The notes under the pieces: model-generated
Database searches by the model: none
Told to the model about the DNA's origin: nothing
Seen by the model: only the letters and a program-made list of their open reading frames with translations
In this document: piece after piece, positions 18,208 through 26,248 of the stretch
How positions within the stretch are numbered: position 1 is the stretch's first letter
How the letters are laid out: the number at the start of each line of letters is the position of its first letter
Program-made: the position numbers and the translations under genes
Source: an uncultured Pseudomonadota bacterium
GTDB taxonomy: Bacteria; Myxococcota_A; UBA796; SXON01
Assembly: GCA_903875225.1 (NCBI GenBank)
Contig: CAIQVJ010000089.1
Span: 1-64,000 of the forward strand
Reading direction: 5' to 3'
Length of the DNA stretch: 64,000 nt

Positions 18208-19014
18208 TCAGAGCCCGAGGTCGGCGATGGCGGTGTCGGTGTCGGTGAAAACACCGTGGAGGCCGGAGATCAACTGGTCCTCCAGGAACTTCTCCGACAC
18301 CAGGCCGTCGATGGAGAGCACCATCTCGGTCCACAGCGCCTGGCTGCGGTGCACCGTGCCCTCCGGCGAGTCCATGAACACATCGAGCGTGTAGGACTGG
18401 ATCAGGCCGTTGCTGCCGGCGTCGTCCCAACCCTCCTCCTCGATCCAGCCGCGGCTGACGACAGCGTCCCTTTCGGTACCGTCCGAGTCCAGGAACGCGA
18501 CCCGCTGATAATCCTTGAAGTAGAAGTACGGGATCGTGACGTCGAACGCCGCGGTCTTGACCATGTCGTTCTCGGTCACCAGCCTGTCGCACGAGCCGTC
18601 CGCGAAACAGTCCTCGCCCTCGATGAACGTGCGATCGAACCTGGAGTAGTCGTTCGGGTTCACCACGGTCTGGTCGGGCAGCATGATGAAGTCGACGTGC
18701 TGCTGCAGGGTCGCCGTGCTCTGGGCGTCGGCGAGCCCGCCCATGGTGTCGGCCAGGGAGGTGCCGGACGGGGTCACGATGTCGACGACGCCGCTCGCCG
18801 GCATCGACGGGAGGATGTAGCCGTCGTCGATCGTGCTGCGGCTGTCCAGCCAGATCGCGAGGGAGCCCAGGTCGACGGACAGTTCGTCCGGGTTGTCCTG
18901 GTCGGCGAACATCTGCGGCGCCAGCGTGATCAGGTCCAGCGGGGCCGTCACGGAGTGGATACATCCGAGGAGTAATGGGGGGAACGCGAACACAAGTATG
19001 GAAGCACGCATCAT
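18208..19014 (-). CDS. Lipoprotein, hypothetical
   Basis: A 268-residue predicted lipoprotein with signal FAFPPLLLGC (cysteine about residue 18). It has acidic loops and beta-rich segments (AAFDVTIPYFYFKDYQRVAFLDSDGTE) but no domain I can name. The ATG pair at 19014/19011 overlaps the upstream TGA (ATGA), and GGGG precedes it, so it is translationally coupled to the START-like gene. The C-terminus reaches to within a few bases of the next gene. The three genes 17337-19583 probably work together in the envelope. Confidence 0.78.
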   Translation of the reverse strand: MMRASILVFAFPPLLLGCIHSVTAPLDLITLAPQMFADQDNPDELSVDLGSLAIWLDSRSTIDDGYILPSMPASGVVDIVTPSGTSLADTMGGLADAQSTATLQQHVDFIMLPDQTVVNPNDYSRFDRTFIEGEDCFADGSCDRLVTENDMVKTAAFDVTIPYFYFKDYQRVAFLDSDGTERDAVVSRGWIEEEGWDDAGSNGLIQSYTLDVFMDSPEGTVHRSQALWTEMVLSIDGLVSEKFLEDQLISGLHGVFTDTDTAIADLGL

Positions 19015-19583
19015 TTCCCCTCGGCCCGGTGGACCAATTCTTCGAGGTAGTCGCGAACGCCCTGGCCAGCCAACCAGGACTTGATGAACCCCGGGATCGC
19101 CGAACCGAAGTCCGTGTCCACCGCGTAGCTCAGGCGCAGCCACGCTGGGTTGTTGGGGCTCGGCGCCATCGCGTAGATGCCCCGGCTCCAGGAGAGATCG
19201 TTGGTCTGCGCGACATCGAGCTCGTGGGTGAGCACCCCGCGGGCCCGGTCGATCAGGTAGTGGTTGTGGTACATCACGGTCACGCCAAAATGCGTGACCT
19301 CCCACACGCCCCATTGCTCGGTGGGCGTGCTCGGACGGTAGTACTCGAAGGACTTGACCGAACTGTTCCCTTTCAACCTCGCGGGAAAGTCGAGCAGCGC
19401 CTGCCACAGCGCGTCTGTCGTGGTCTTCACGTCGGCGATGCCCTCCACGCTCACTGCGCCCGGGCGCGCCGACTGGCGGTCCAGGAGGATCACCTCGCCC
19501 GCGGCGAGCTTCGCCTCGCTCGCCGGATCGAGCGCGGTCACCCCGGCGAACGCGGGGCATAGAAGGGTCAGGGTGAGCAACAC
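19011..19583 (-). CDS. Exported START/SRPBCC-like lipid-binding protein
   Basis: A 190-residue protein starting at GTG 19583 with a short signal (LLTLTLLCPAFAG). The rest follows the helix-grip pattern of START/polyketide-cyclase domains: ISV-like strand VEGIADVKTTTDALWQALLDF, a central WEVTHFGVTVMYHNHYL strand pair and a long C-terminal helix. Such domains bind hydrophobic ligands. Periplasmic versions are less common, so a lipid or sterol shuttle to the coupled lipoprotein and barrel genes is an inference. Confidence 0.75.
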   Translation of the reverse strand: MLLTLTLLCPAFAGVTALDPASEAKLAAGEVILLDRQSARPGAVSVEGIADVKTTTDALWQALLDFPARLKGNSSVKSFEYYRPSTPTEQWGVWEVTHFGVTVMYHNHYLIDRARGVLTHELDVAQTNDLSWSRGIYAMAPSPNNPAWLRLSYAVDTDFGSAIPGFIKSWLAGQGVRDYLEELVHRAEGK

Positions 19584-19613
19584 AGCCCTACAGTAGCCTG
19601 CTGGCGGTGTGAA

Positions 19614-20738
19614 TCAGCGTGCTTTTCGACGAACGCCGGCACGCGCCTCTGCAGGCTCGGGCTCGGCCGGCACTGCGACAGGCGCGGCCACGGGCGCCGC
19701 GACCACGACGGGGAGCACGGGCCGGGCCACCGGCTTCGGGGCCGGCTTTGCCGCTACCACCGGCCGGGGTGCGGGCTTCGCGCTGGGCGGCTTGACCTTC
19801 ACGGCCGACAGGAGCCCGGCCATCGTGCCGAACGTGTTCGCGCCCGCCGAGTTGCTGCCGCGCTGCTCGCGCGGAGCCTCCGCCTGCTGATCCGCGGCCT
19901 GGCGGATGCCGAGGTTCACTCGCTGACGCGGGACGTCGACAGAGAGCACGCGGACGTTCACGACCTGGCCCTCCTCGAGCACGTCGCTCGCCTTGTTGAG
20001 CCGGGCCTTCCCGATGTTGGAGATGTGCACCAGCCCCTCCACGCCGTTCGGGAGCCGCACGAAGGCGCCGAACTCACGCAGGCCGATGACCGTGCCCTCG
20101 TACACCTCGCCCTCGGTGATCTCAGTGATGCGCTCGCCGCGGGAGGCCTTCGCCTCGTCCTCGGCGATGCCCTTGTGCGAGACGATCGCGTCCCGCCCGC
20201 GCACGTCGAGGATCTTGAACATCAGCGTCTGACCGACGTAGCTCGCCGGATCCGGGTCGATCGTACGATCGATCTGGCCCATCGGGCAGAACGCGCGCAC
20301 CCCGCCGGAGAGCTCCACGTCGAACCCGTGCTCGTTGTGCGCCACGACCTTGCCCTGCACGGCGATGCCGTGCTCCTTCGCCTCGTCGAGCAGCTCGCGG
20401 GTGGCCTCACCCGACACGGTGAGCGTGAGCTTGATCTCGCCGTCCTTGACGGCGAGCACGAAGACGTCGAGCACGTCGCCCAGGGCCACGGTGGACGGCA
20501 CGTCCATGCGCTCCATGGTGGCGTCGGCCTTGCCGCCGATGTCGAAGAACACCGTGGAGTCGTTCACGCGGGAGACCGTCGCGCGGATGCGCTGGCCTTT
20601 CTTGAAGCCGCCGGGGCGCTGCTTCGGCGCAAAATCGCTGAACAGCAGGTCCAGTTCGCCGCGCGAGAGGTCGGCGACGGCCTCGAGGTCTACGTCGATG
20701 GCGGGACGGACGACGGGAGAAGCGGGGGAGACGGGCAT
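19614..20738 (-). CDS. S1 RNA-binding domain protein (RpsA-like)
   Basis: A 374-residue protein with about three S1 domains between residues 40 and 290. The third is best preserved (VYEGTVIGLREFGAFVRLPNGVEGLVHISNI). It is shorter than ribosomal protein S1, which has four to six domains, and it ends in a Pro/Ala/Val/Lys-rich tail of about 60 residues. It probably binds mRNA or acts as an auxiliary S1 protein, and a full-length rpsA should exist elsewhere. ATG 20738 has GGAG six bases upstream. Its first residues (MPVSPASPVVRP) are unconserved. Confidence 0.85.
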   Translation of the reverse strand: MPVSPASPVVRPAIDVDLEAVADLSRGELDLLFSDFAPKQRPGGFKKGQRIRATVSRVNDSTVFFDIGGKADATMERMDVPSTVALGDVLDVFVLAVKDGEIKLTLTVSGEATRELLDEAKEHGIAVQGKVVAHNEHGFDVELSGGVRAFCPMGQIDRTIDPDPASYVGQTLMFKILDVRGRDAIVSHKGIAEDEAKASRGERITEITEGEVYEGTVIGLREFGAFVRLPNGVEGLVHISNIGKARLNKASDVLEEGQVVNVRVLSVDVPRQRVNLGIRQAADQQAEAPREQRGSNSAGANTFGTMAGLLSAVKVKPPSAKPAPRPVVAAKPAPKPVARPVLPVVVAAPVAAPVAVPAEPEPAEARAGVRRKAR

Positions 20739-20806
20739 GGATACTCCGAGCCCGGGCGTGTATCCGCGCGGGTGTCGCGAGGCGAGCGGGAGAGCGGGGG
20801 GGGCGC

Positions 20807-22144
20807 CTACCGGACCGCGTCGCCCGGCTTCGTGGCCGGGTCCGCACACGGGCACCCGGCCGACGACTGGCCAGGGCAGGACTGCGGTTCATCGGTGAAC
20901 ACCGGTGCAAACCCGCCGCCGGGAGTTCGAAAATTGGTGGTCTGTCCCTGGTAGAGGCGCGCTGCCAGGAGCTGGATCTCGCCCTCGTACACGTATGCGC
21001 GCAGGTCGAGCTTGAGGGGCACCTTCTCGCCGCCGATCTCGATCGTGCGCTCGCTGGGCCGCACCAGTTCCTGCGCCACATACGCACGCTCCGCCATCTC
21101 CGCCCAGGTGCGCGTGGTGAGCTTGTCCCCGCGGTACGCCGCGCGCCCGCCGTACCCGTTGAGCGGCTTGAAGAAGTACCGCTTGCGGTCGGCCCACAGC
21201 GCGTCCCGGGTCTCGGGGGTGACCATCACGGTGTGCGGCACGCCGCCGACGAGCGTGTCGACCACGTCGGGAGCGAGTCCCAGGGTTTGCAGGGTCGGGC
21301 GGTCCGAGAGCGGCACCAGGTGGCGCTTGTCCGCGTAGACCGCGTAGCCGTGCGGGTGCGGAGTCAGCACGACCGCGCCTCGCACATAGGCCTCCCGTAC
21401 CGACCGCACCGGGTCGCCCTCGAGGTAGAAGTCGGTCAACCGGTTGTACACGAGGTCGATGGTGCGGTCGCCGCACCGGAGCACCCCGTCGAACGTGAGG
21501 TCCTCCGGCGCGAGGATGAGCGCCTCCAGCCCGGCGCGCCGAAAGAGCTCCTGGAACAGCAGCATCTCGGGGTAGAGGTACTGCGAGGCAGGGGCCTCGT
21601 CGACGATCGCGATGGTTCGCAGGGGCTCGTCGCCGCGCTGCAGGCGCCATTCGTTCCGGAACATCGCGAGGAACGAGTCCGCCAGCCCGGCCACCGGCAA
21701 GCCGCCGGTCCCGAGCCGCATCATCGCCTCGCAGCACCCTGCCTGGGCGCGGGCGAGCACGGCGTTGAGCAGGGGCCCACCCGCATTCGTGTTGATCTCG
21801 ATCAGCTGGGGCCCGGCCTCTCCAAGGTGAAAATCGTACCCGTAGAACACCCCATGGGGTCCGAACTGCGCCCGGGCGATGGGCGGAGCGAGGGACAGGG
21901 CCGCCTCGACATAGGCCGGGGCGCGCACCGCGGTCTCGACCGCTCGGACGATCGCCCGGATGGCCCCGACATGCTCCCCCGCGACGAAGACCGGCACCGC
22001 GGAGAACAGATGAGGCTGTTTGATCAGGATCGAGGCGTACAACCCCTCGGTCGCAGGGGATCGCTCCAGCAGGCTCTGCAGGGCGACGGGATCGACCGAG
22101 ATGCAGGCGCATTCCCGGTTCAACCGCTCAGCGGGGGTTTCCAT
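20807..22144 (-). CDS. Circularly permuted ATP-grasp family protein
   Basis: A 445-residue protein with the acidic QLIEINTNAGG segment near residue 120 and a late lysine/glycine-rich stretch (YFFKPLNGYGGRAAYRG), the motif order of permuted ATP-grasp enzymes that form amide bonds from ATP, a carboxylate and an amine. The substrate is unknown. The C-terminus adds a Cys-rich tail with SCPGQSSAGCPC, which could bind a metal. It is divergent from queA across 68 bases and lies upstream of the S1 gene on the same strand. Confidence 0.66.
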   Translation of the reverse strand: METPAERLNRECACISVDPVALQSLLERSPATEGLYASILIKQPHLFSAVPVFVAGEHVGAIRAIVRAVETAVRAPAYVEAALSLAPPIARAQFGPHGVFYGYDFHLGEAGPQLIEINTNAGGPLLNAVLARAQAGCCEAMMRLGTGGLPVAGLADSFLAMFRNEWRLQRGDEPLRTIAIVDEAPASQYLYPEMLLFQELFRRAGLEALILAPEDLTFDGVLRCGDRTIDLVYNRLTDFYLEGDPVRSVREAYVRGAVVLTPHPHGYAVYADKRHLVPLSDRPTLQTLGLAPDVVDTLVGGVPHTVMVTPETRDALWADRKRYFFKPLNGYGGRAAYRGDKLTTRTWAEMAERAYVAQELVRPSERTIEIGGEKVPLKLDLRAYVYEGEIQLLAARLYQGQTTNFRTPGGGFAPVFTDEPQSCPGQSSAGCPCADPATKPGDAVR

Positions 22145-22212
22145 CGTGGGGGGGTATCACCGCCGCCCGCTCGGGCCCCGCCTGGTCCCGCTGGTGGGAT
22201 AGCGGCAGCACG

Positions 22213-23235
22213 ATGCGTGACGACCTCGGCGAACTGCTGGCCCCCTGGGACTTCGAGCTCCCGGAGACGCAGATCGCGAAAGAACCCGTTGCCGTGCGGG
22301 ACCAGAGCCAGTTGTACGTGCTCGGCGAGGAGCCCCGGACGTTCGTGGATGTCCGTTCGAAGCTCGTTCCCGGCGATCTCCTGATCCTCAACGACGTGAC
22401 CGTGTTCAAGGCGCGTCTACGTGCTTTTCGAGGCAGCGGGGGTGCGGTGGAGGTGATGATCACCAGCCCGGCGTCCAGGGGGCATGGCAGCTTCCACGCC
22501 TTCGTCCGACCCGGGCGGCGACTGCACGAGGGAGAGCGGCTCCGTTGCGGGGCGGGCGGGATCGAGCTTTTGACCCGGGAGCCCGATGGCACCTGGATCG
22601 TCCGTCCCGAACCCGACCTCGACACCCTGGCCGACACGGCGGGGGAGGTACCGCTCCCGCCCTACCTGGACCGCGCGCCCACGCCGGAGGACGTCCAGCG
22701 CTACCAGACGGTGTATGCGCGGCAAAGCGGCCTGCGTGCCTCCGCCGCACCCACCGCCGGCCTGCACTTCACCCCCGATCTGCTGGCCAGGATCGAGGCC
22801 GATGGCGTGGAGGTCCGGAAGGTGACGCTCGAGGTGGGCGCGGGGACCTTCCAACCGCTCGACGCTTCGGCCTGGGCGAGCGGCAAGCTGCACACCGAGC
22901 GGTACTCCGTGCTTGGCGCGACGTTCGATGCCGTGAAGGCCGCGAGAGGGCAGGGGCGACGGGTCGTGGCGGTAGGCACCACGACCCTGCGGGTGCTGGA
23001 GTCGATGAGCGGCCCCGGGACAGGCGCCACCGATCTTTTCATACGCCCCGGATACGCGTTCCGGTTCGTGGATGCGCTGATCACCAACTTCCACCTCCCC
23101 CGATCCAGCTTGTTGATGCTCGTCACGGCGTTCGGAGGGCTCGAGCCGGTGATGGCGGGGTACCGCGACGCGGTGGGCCGGGGCTTCCGGTTCTACAGCT
23201 ACGGCGACGCGATGTGGCTGGTTCGAAAGGACTGA
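22213..23235 (+). CDS. queA: S-adenosylmethionine:tRNA ribosyltransferase-isomerase
   Basis: A 340-residue QueA, which transfers the ribosyl part of SAM to preQ1 at position 34 of tRNAs to form epoxyqueuosine. Family hallmarks are visible: the N-terminal FELPETQIAKEP, DRAPTPEDVQRYQTVYA in the middle, and PTAGLHFTPDLL, VTLEVGAGTFQPL and TTTLRVLES after it. Length fits the family (about 340-360). No other queuosine gene lies in this window. A palindrome follows immediately, and a terminator-like hairpin lies about 60 bases beyond. Confidence 0.97.
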   Translation: MRDDLGELLAPWDFELPETQIAKEPVAVRDQSQLYVLGEEPRTFVDVRSKLVPGDLLILNDVTVFKARLRAFRGSGGAVEVMITSPASRGHGSFHAFVRPGRRLHEGERLRCGAGGIELLTREPDGTWIVRPEPDLDTLADTAGEVPLPPYLDRAPTPEDVQRYQTVYARQSGLRASAAPTAGLHFTPDLLARIEADGVEVRKVTLEVGAGTFQPLDASAWASGKLHTERYSVLGATFDAVKAARGQGRRVVAVGTTTLRVLESMSGPGTGATDLFIRPGYAFRFVDALITNFHLPRSSLLMLVTAFGGLEPVMAGYRDAVGRGFRFYSYGDAMWLVRKD

Positions 23236-23239
23236 TCAC

Positions 23240-23257
23240 GCCGGATCTTGATCCGGC
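23240..23257. other. Perfect palindrome after queA
   Basis: GCCGGATC and GATCCGGC are separated by two bases, five bases after the queA stop. It could form a small hairpin at the mRNA end or be a binding site. No T-tract follows directly. Confidence 0.45.
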
Positions 23258-23287
23258 TCGGTCCTCGGCCGCGACCAGCGGTGTGAA

Positions 23288-23331
23288 GCTCCCTCGGCGG
23301 GCTCCCGATGCCCGCCCGGAGCCCCATTTTT
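23288..23331 (+). terminator. Rho-independent terminator candidate after queA
   Basis: GGCGGGC (23296-23302) pairs perfectly with GCCCGCC (23310-23316) around a seven-base loop. An outer GCTCC/GGAGC pairing extends the stem past a bulge. A run of five T follows at 23327-23331. It lies between queA and the radical SAM gene, so it should separate them. Confidence 0.7.
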
Positions 23332-23399
23332 CGACTCCCGGGCATGTTTGGGTGGACGATCACCAACGCAACGACTAAACGCGCTCAAAAGAGGCTCGA

Positions 23400-24299
23400 A
23401 TGGCTGTCTCCGACATGGTTTCCTGGGTCATCGGGCGAGGGCCGGCGGCGCTGGCGCACCTGGACTACAACGTCACCGAGCACTGCAACCTCACGTGTGT
23501 CGGCTGTGACCATGACTCACCCGCCGCCCCGCCCCGAATGGTGGACGTGGAGACATTTCGCAAGGACCTGGTTGCCTTCAAGTCTGCCTCGCGCGTGCGT
23601 GAATTGCGGATCCTCGGCGGTGAGCCTCTGCTGCACAGTCGGCTCGTGGAGTTGCTCCAGATCGCCCGGTCGGTTGGCGTGGCGGACAAGATTGTCGTGT
23701 TCACCAACGGCGTGCTGTTGGGTCGAGCGCCGGACGGATTCTTCGACGCGGTGGATGCACTGTACATCAGCAAGTACCCGGGAGTCGTGGTGGGCCTGCC
23801 TCGCGCCGAGCTCGTGCGGAAGAGCCGAAAGCACAATTTCAAGCTGAGCATCCTGAACTGCGACACCTTCGTGGAGCGGCTCATCGACACGGAGATCACC
23901 GACAAGGCAAGGGTGGCGCGAATCTACCAGACCTGCACGATCGCCAAGAACTGCCACACCCTCCATGAGGGGCGATTCTACAAGTGCTCGGTCGCGCCCT
24001 TCTTTGCCCGGCGCCTCACGAAGTTGGGCCAGGCCGTCCCGCAGGACATCGCAACGGACAGCATCGCGATCCATGGAGATGGCGGCGATGCGGCCCGGGT
24101 GCAGGCGTACCTCAAGGACACCACGCCGCTCGCCGCATGCCGCTGGTGCCTCGGATCCACGGGGCAGGAGATGCCGAATTCCCAGGCGCGGCTGCGGCCG
24201 CTCCAGCGCCGCGGGGACGACATCAACCCGCCACGATTCCGGCGCGCCCGGCGATACGCAGCGCGCCTCACTGCCGGGGTGCGCCGCGCGTTGCGTTGA
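23400..24299 (+). CDS. Radical SAM protein
   Basis: A 299-residue radical SAM enzyme. The [4Fe-4S]/SAM motif is CNLTCVGC (about residues 27-34), with GGEPLLH near residue 74. A second cysteine set (CTIAKNCHTL, FYKCS, CRWC) suggests an auxiliary iron-sulfur cluster of SPASM-like type. The last 45 residues are very Arg-rich. The substrate is not predictable; I see no RiPP precursor in the adjacent 160 bases. It is convergent with an acyltransferase gene. A terminator upstream indicates its own promoter. Confidence 0.87.
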   Translation: MAVSDMVSWVIGRGPAALAHLDYNVTEHCNLTCVGCDHDSPAAPPRMVDVETFRKDLVAFKSASRVRELRILGGEPLLHSRLVELLQIARSVGVADKIVVFTNGVLLGRAPDGFFDAVDALYISKYPGVVVGLPRAELVRKSRKHNFKLSILNCDTFVERLIDTEITDKARVARIYQTCTIAKNCHTLHEGRFYKCSVAPFFARRLTKLGQAVPQDIATDSIAIHGDGGDAARVQAYLKDTTPLAACRWCLGSTGQEMPNSQARLRPLQRRGDDINPPRFRRARRYAARLTAGVRRALR

Positions 24300-24325
24300 C
24301 CCGCCGGACGGTTCGACGGGGGCGA

Positions 24326-25543
24326 TCACGCCCTGAGGAACGCGTCCGCTCGGGGGAGCCACGTTTGTGGGGCGCCCAGCACCGCTCCCCAACGCTTGTG
24401 CCAGTCCCGAACCATGAAGGGGCGCTCGAAAAGCAGGAACAGCACCGTGCAGATCGCAACCGTGTAGGGCACGACGACGCCCAGCCGGGCGAGTGCATCG
24501 AGCCAGGGGATCCCGGAGGGCGCGACCGAGACGAGGAGCAGGTCCAGCGGCTTCCGGACCACGGGGTGGTACAGGTAGATGGTGTAGCACATGCCGCCGA
24601 TCCCAACGATCGGCGGGCTTCGCACGCAGCGGGAGAGCAGCGGGCCACGGAACGCCGCCACCAGCGAGAGCGTGCAGGCTGCCACGCGGATGGGAATGTT
24701 TACGGACGGGTACAGTTGGAGCACCACCAGCATCCAGGCGCCCAGGGTCAGCCCATCCCACGCGATGCTCGCTCGTCTGGCGCCACCCCGCCATTCATCG
24801 TAGAGATCGAGCGATAGAAACCCAGCCATGAAGTACTGCAATTGTCCGGCGAGCGTGAGATCCACCCAGTGCGGGGGCTGGGTCATCTCCAGCACTGCAG
24901 AGGGCACGATGCAGAGCCCGAGGATCGCCAGGCGACGCAGTCCCCGCGCCGGGATCGCGAATATCCGAGAAAGGAAGGGCGCTATGAGGTAGAACTGGAT
25001 CTCTACCTCCAACGACCATGCCACGGGGTTGATCGTGCTCGGCACGCCGTACAGCAGGTTGTGCATGTACACGCCGCTGGCGAGGAGGTGGCCGGCTTCG
25101 TTCTGGCGGAGCGCCAGTGCACGCAGGGTGAACAACAGCAGCAAACAGATGAAGTAGGGGGGCTCGATCCGGAGGACGCGGCGCAGGAAGTAGGCTCCGA
25201 GCTTCGGCGCCGGCCTTCCATGCCGGTAGTGGTCCAGGAACGGCAAGCCGAGTACGAAGCCGCTGATCCCGAAGAAGAGCGAGACCCCGGCGCCGCCAGC
25301 GGCGATCAGGGTGCGCAGTGCCTCGTCAATGCCGGTGATGACCGGCAGTGCGCCTCCCCCGGCGGTCTCGGAGAACGGGTTCGCGTGCAACAGCACGACC
25401 GCCATGATGCAGAAGAACCGCAGCCCATCGATCTCGGGGACGAGCAGCCCAGAGCTCGTCACCCGTGCTTCGCCCCTGAGCGGGCAGGTGAGTACCCGCA
25501 CCATGCGAGCCGCCACACGGCGAGGCGAGATCGGACCGGCCAT
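24326..25543 (-). CDS. Acyltransferase 3 family membrane protein (OafA/YrhL type)
   Basis: A 405-residue membrane protein of the acyltransferase 3 family with about ten helices. It has the start LVPEIDGLRFFCIMAVVLLH (catalytic-site histidine) and the internal HNLLYGVPSTINPVAWSLEVEIQFYL, matching the family's WSLxxE motif. Such enzymes O-acylate polysaccharide, LPS or other surface glycans at the inner membrane. ATG 25543 has GGAGGG upstream. The neighbouring radical SAM gene is convergent, so a joint role in surface-glycan modification is only an inference. Confidence 0.93.
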   Translation of the reverse strand: MAGPISPRRVAARMVRVLTCPLRGEARVTSSGLLVPEIDGLRFFCIMAVVLLHANPFSETAGGGALPVITGIDEALRTLIAAGGAGVSLFFGISGFVLGLPFLDHYRHGRPAPKLGAYFLRRVLRIEPPYFICLLLLFTLRALALRQNEAGHLLASGVYMHNLLYGVPSTINPVAWSLEVEIQFYLIAPFLSRIFAIPARGLRRLAILGLCIVPSAVLEMTQPPHWVDLTLAGQLQYFMAGFLSLDLYDEWRGGARRASIAWDGLTLGAWMLVVLQLYPSVNIPIRVAACTLSLVAAFRGPLLSRCVRSPPIVGIGGMCYTIYLYHPVVRKPLDLLLVSVAPSGIPWLDALARLGVVVPYTVAICTVLFLLFERPFMVRDWHKRWGAVLGAPQTWLPRADAFLRA

Positions 25544-25714
25544 CAGGTACCCTCCGGTACGGCTTAATCGATTCCGGGTGCGAGTCCGAGCGGAATTCCC
25601 AGGCTCGAGGACCTTCGGGGCGGGCGCGTCCGGCTGGGTGCGCCAGGGCCCGATCGACCCGAGAGTGCGAGTGCCCACGGCGTCGCATATGATGAGCGTG
25701 AGGACCTTCCGACC

Positions 25715-26230
25715 GTGAGCGAGCCTTCCCGGAAACCCCTGGAGTTCGATGTCGGACTCCTCACCGGCACGAGAGAAATCGACGATCAGCATCGCCAGAT
25801 CTTCCGCTTCGCCGAGGTGCTGCTCACCTCGCTTCGGGGCTCCGCAGAGCCCGCGGTGGTCCAGGCGGCCATCGACCGCCTCCTCGAGTACACGGATGCC
25901 CACTTCTCCGCGGAGGAGGAGGAGATGAAGCGGCTGTCCTACCCGCGTCGGGCCCAGCATCACGACGCCCACGTGCTGTTCCGCCGCGAACTGGACATCC
26001 TGAGGAAGGACTTCACAGCGAGCAGGAACGCCAGAAGCGCGGGGATCCGTCTGGAGTTCCTGATCGTCGACTGGTTCGCGGGCCACATCCATCACCTGGA
26101 CCGGGACCTCGCGACCTTTCTCCAGGGACAGCGCGCGGGTTCAAGGATTCGCGACATCCCTCCGACCGGGGCGCCCGTGCGCCCGCTCACCGAGCGGGAT
26201 CCATCGAACCCCAAGGCGCGCCCGCACTGA
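25715..26230 (+). CDS. Bacteriohemerythrin
   Basis: A 171-residue hemerythrin with the non-haem di-iron O2-binding ligands in order: DDQHRQIF (first His and nearby Asp), HFSAEEEEM, a QHHDAH pair, and WFAGHIHHLDRD. The family layout H...HxxxE...HxxxH...HxxxxD is complete. It probably carries or senses O2, and the 35-residue C-terminal extension is unconserved. GTG 25715 starts just after a 171-base gap from the acyltransferase start, in which I see no other element. Confidence 0.93.
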   Translation: MSEPSRKPLEFDVGLLTGTREIDDQHRQIFRFAEVLLTSLRGSAEPAVVQAAIDRLLEYTDAHFSAEEEEMKRLSYPRRAQHHDAHVLFRRELDILRKDFTASRNARSAGIRLEFLIVDWFAGHIHHLDRDLATFLQGQRAGSRIRDIPPTGAPVRPLTERDPSNPKARPH

Positions 26231-26248
26231 CGGCGTCCCGCGCGCGGC

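Noticed and set aside
23308-23399. RiPP precursor peptide before the radical SAM gene
   Set aside because: The only ORF there overlaps the enzyme gene in another frame and lacks a leader-like or core-like sequence.
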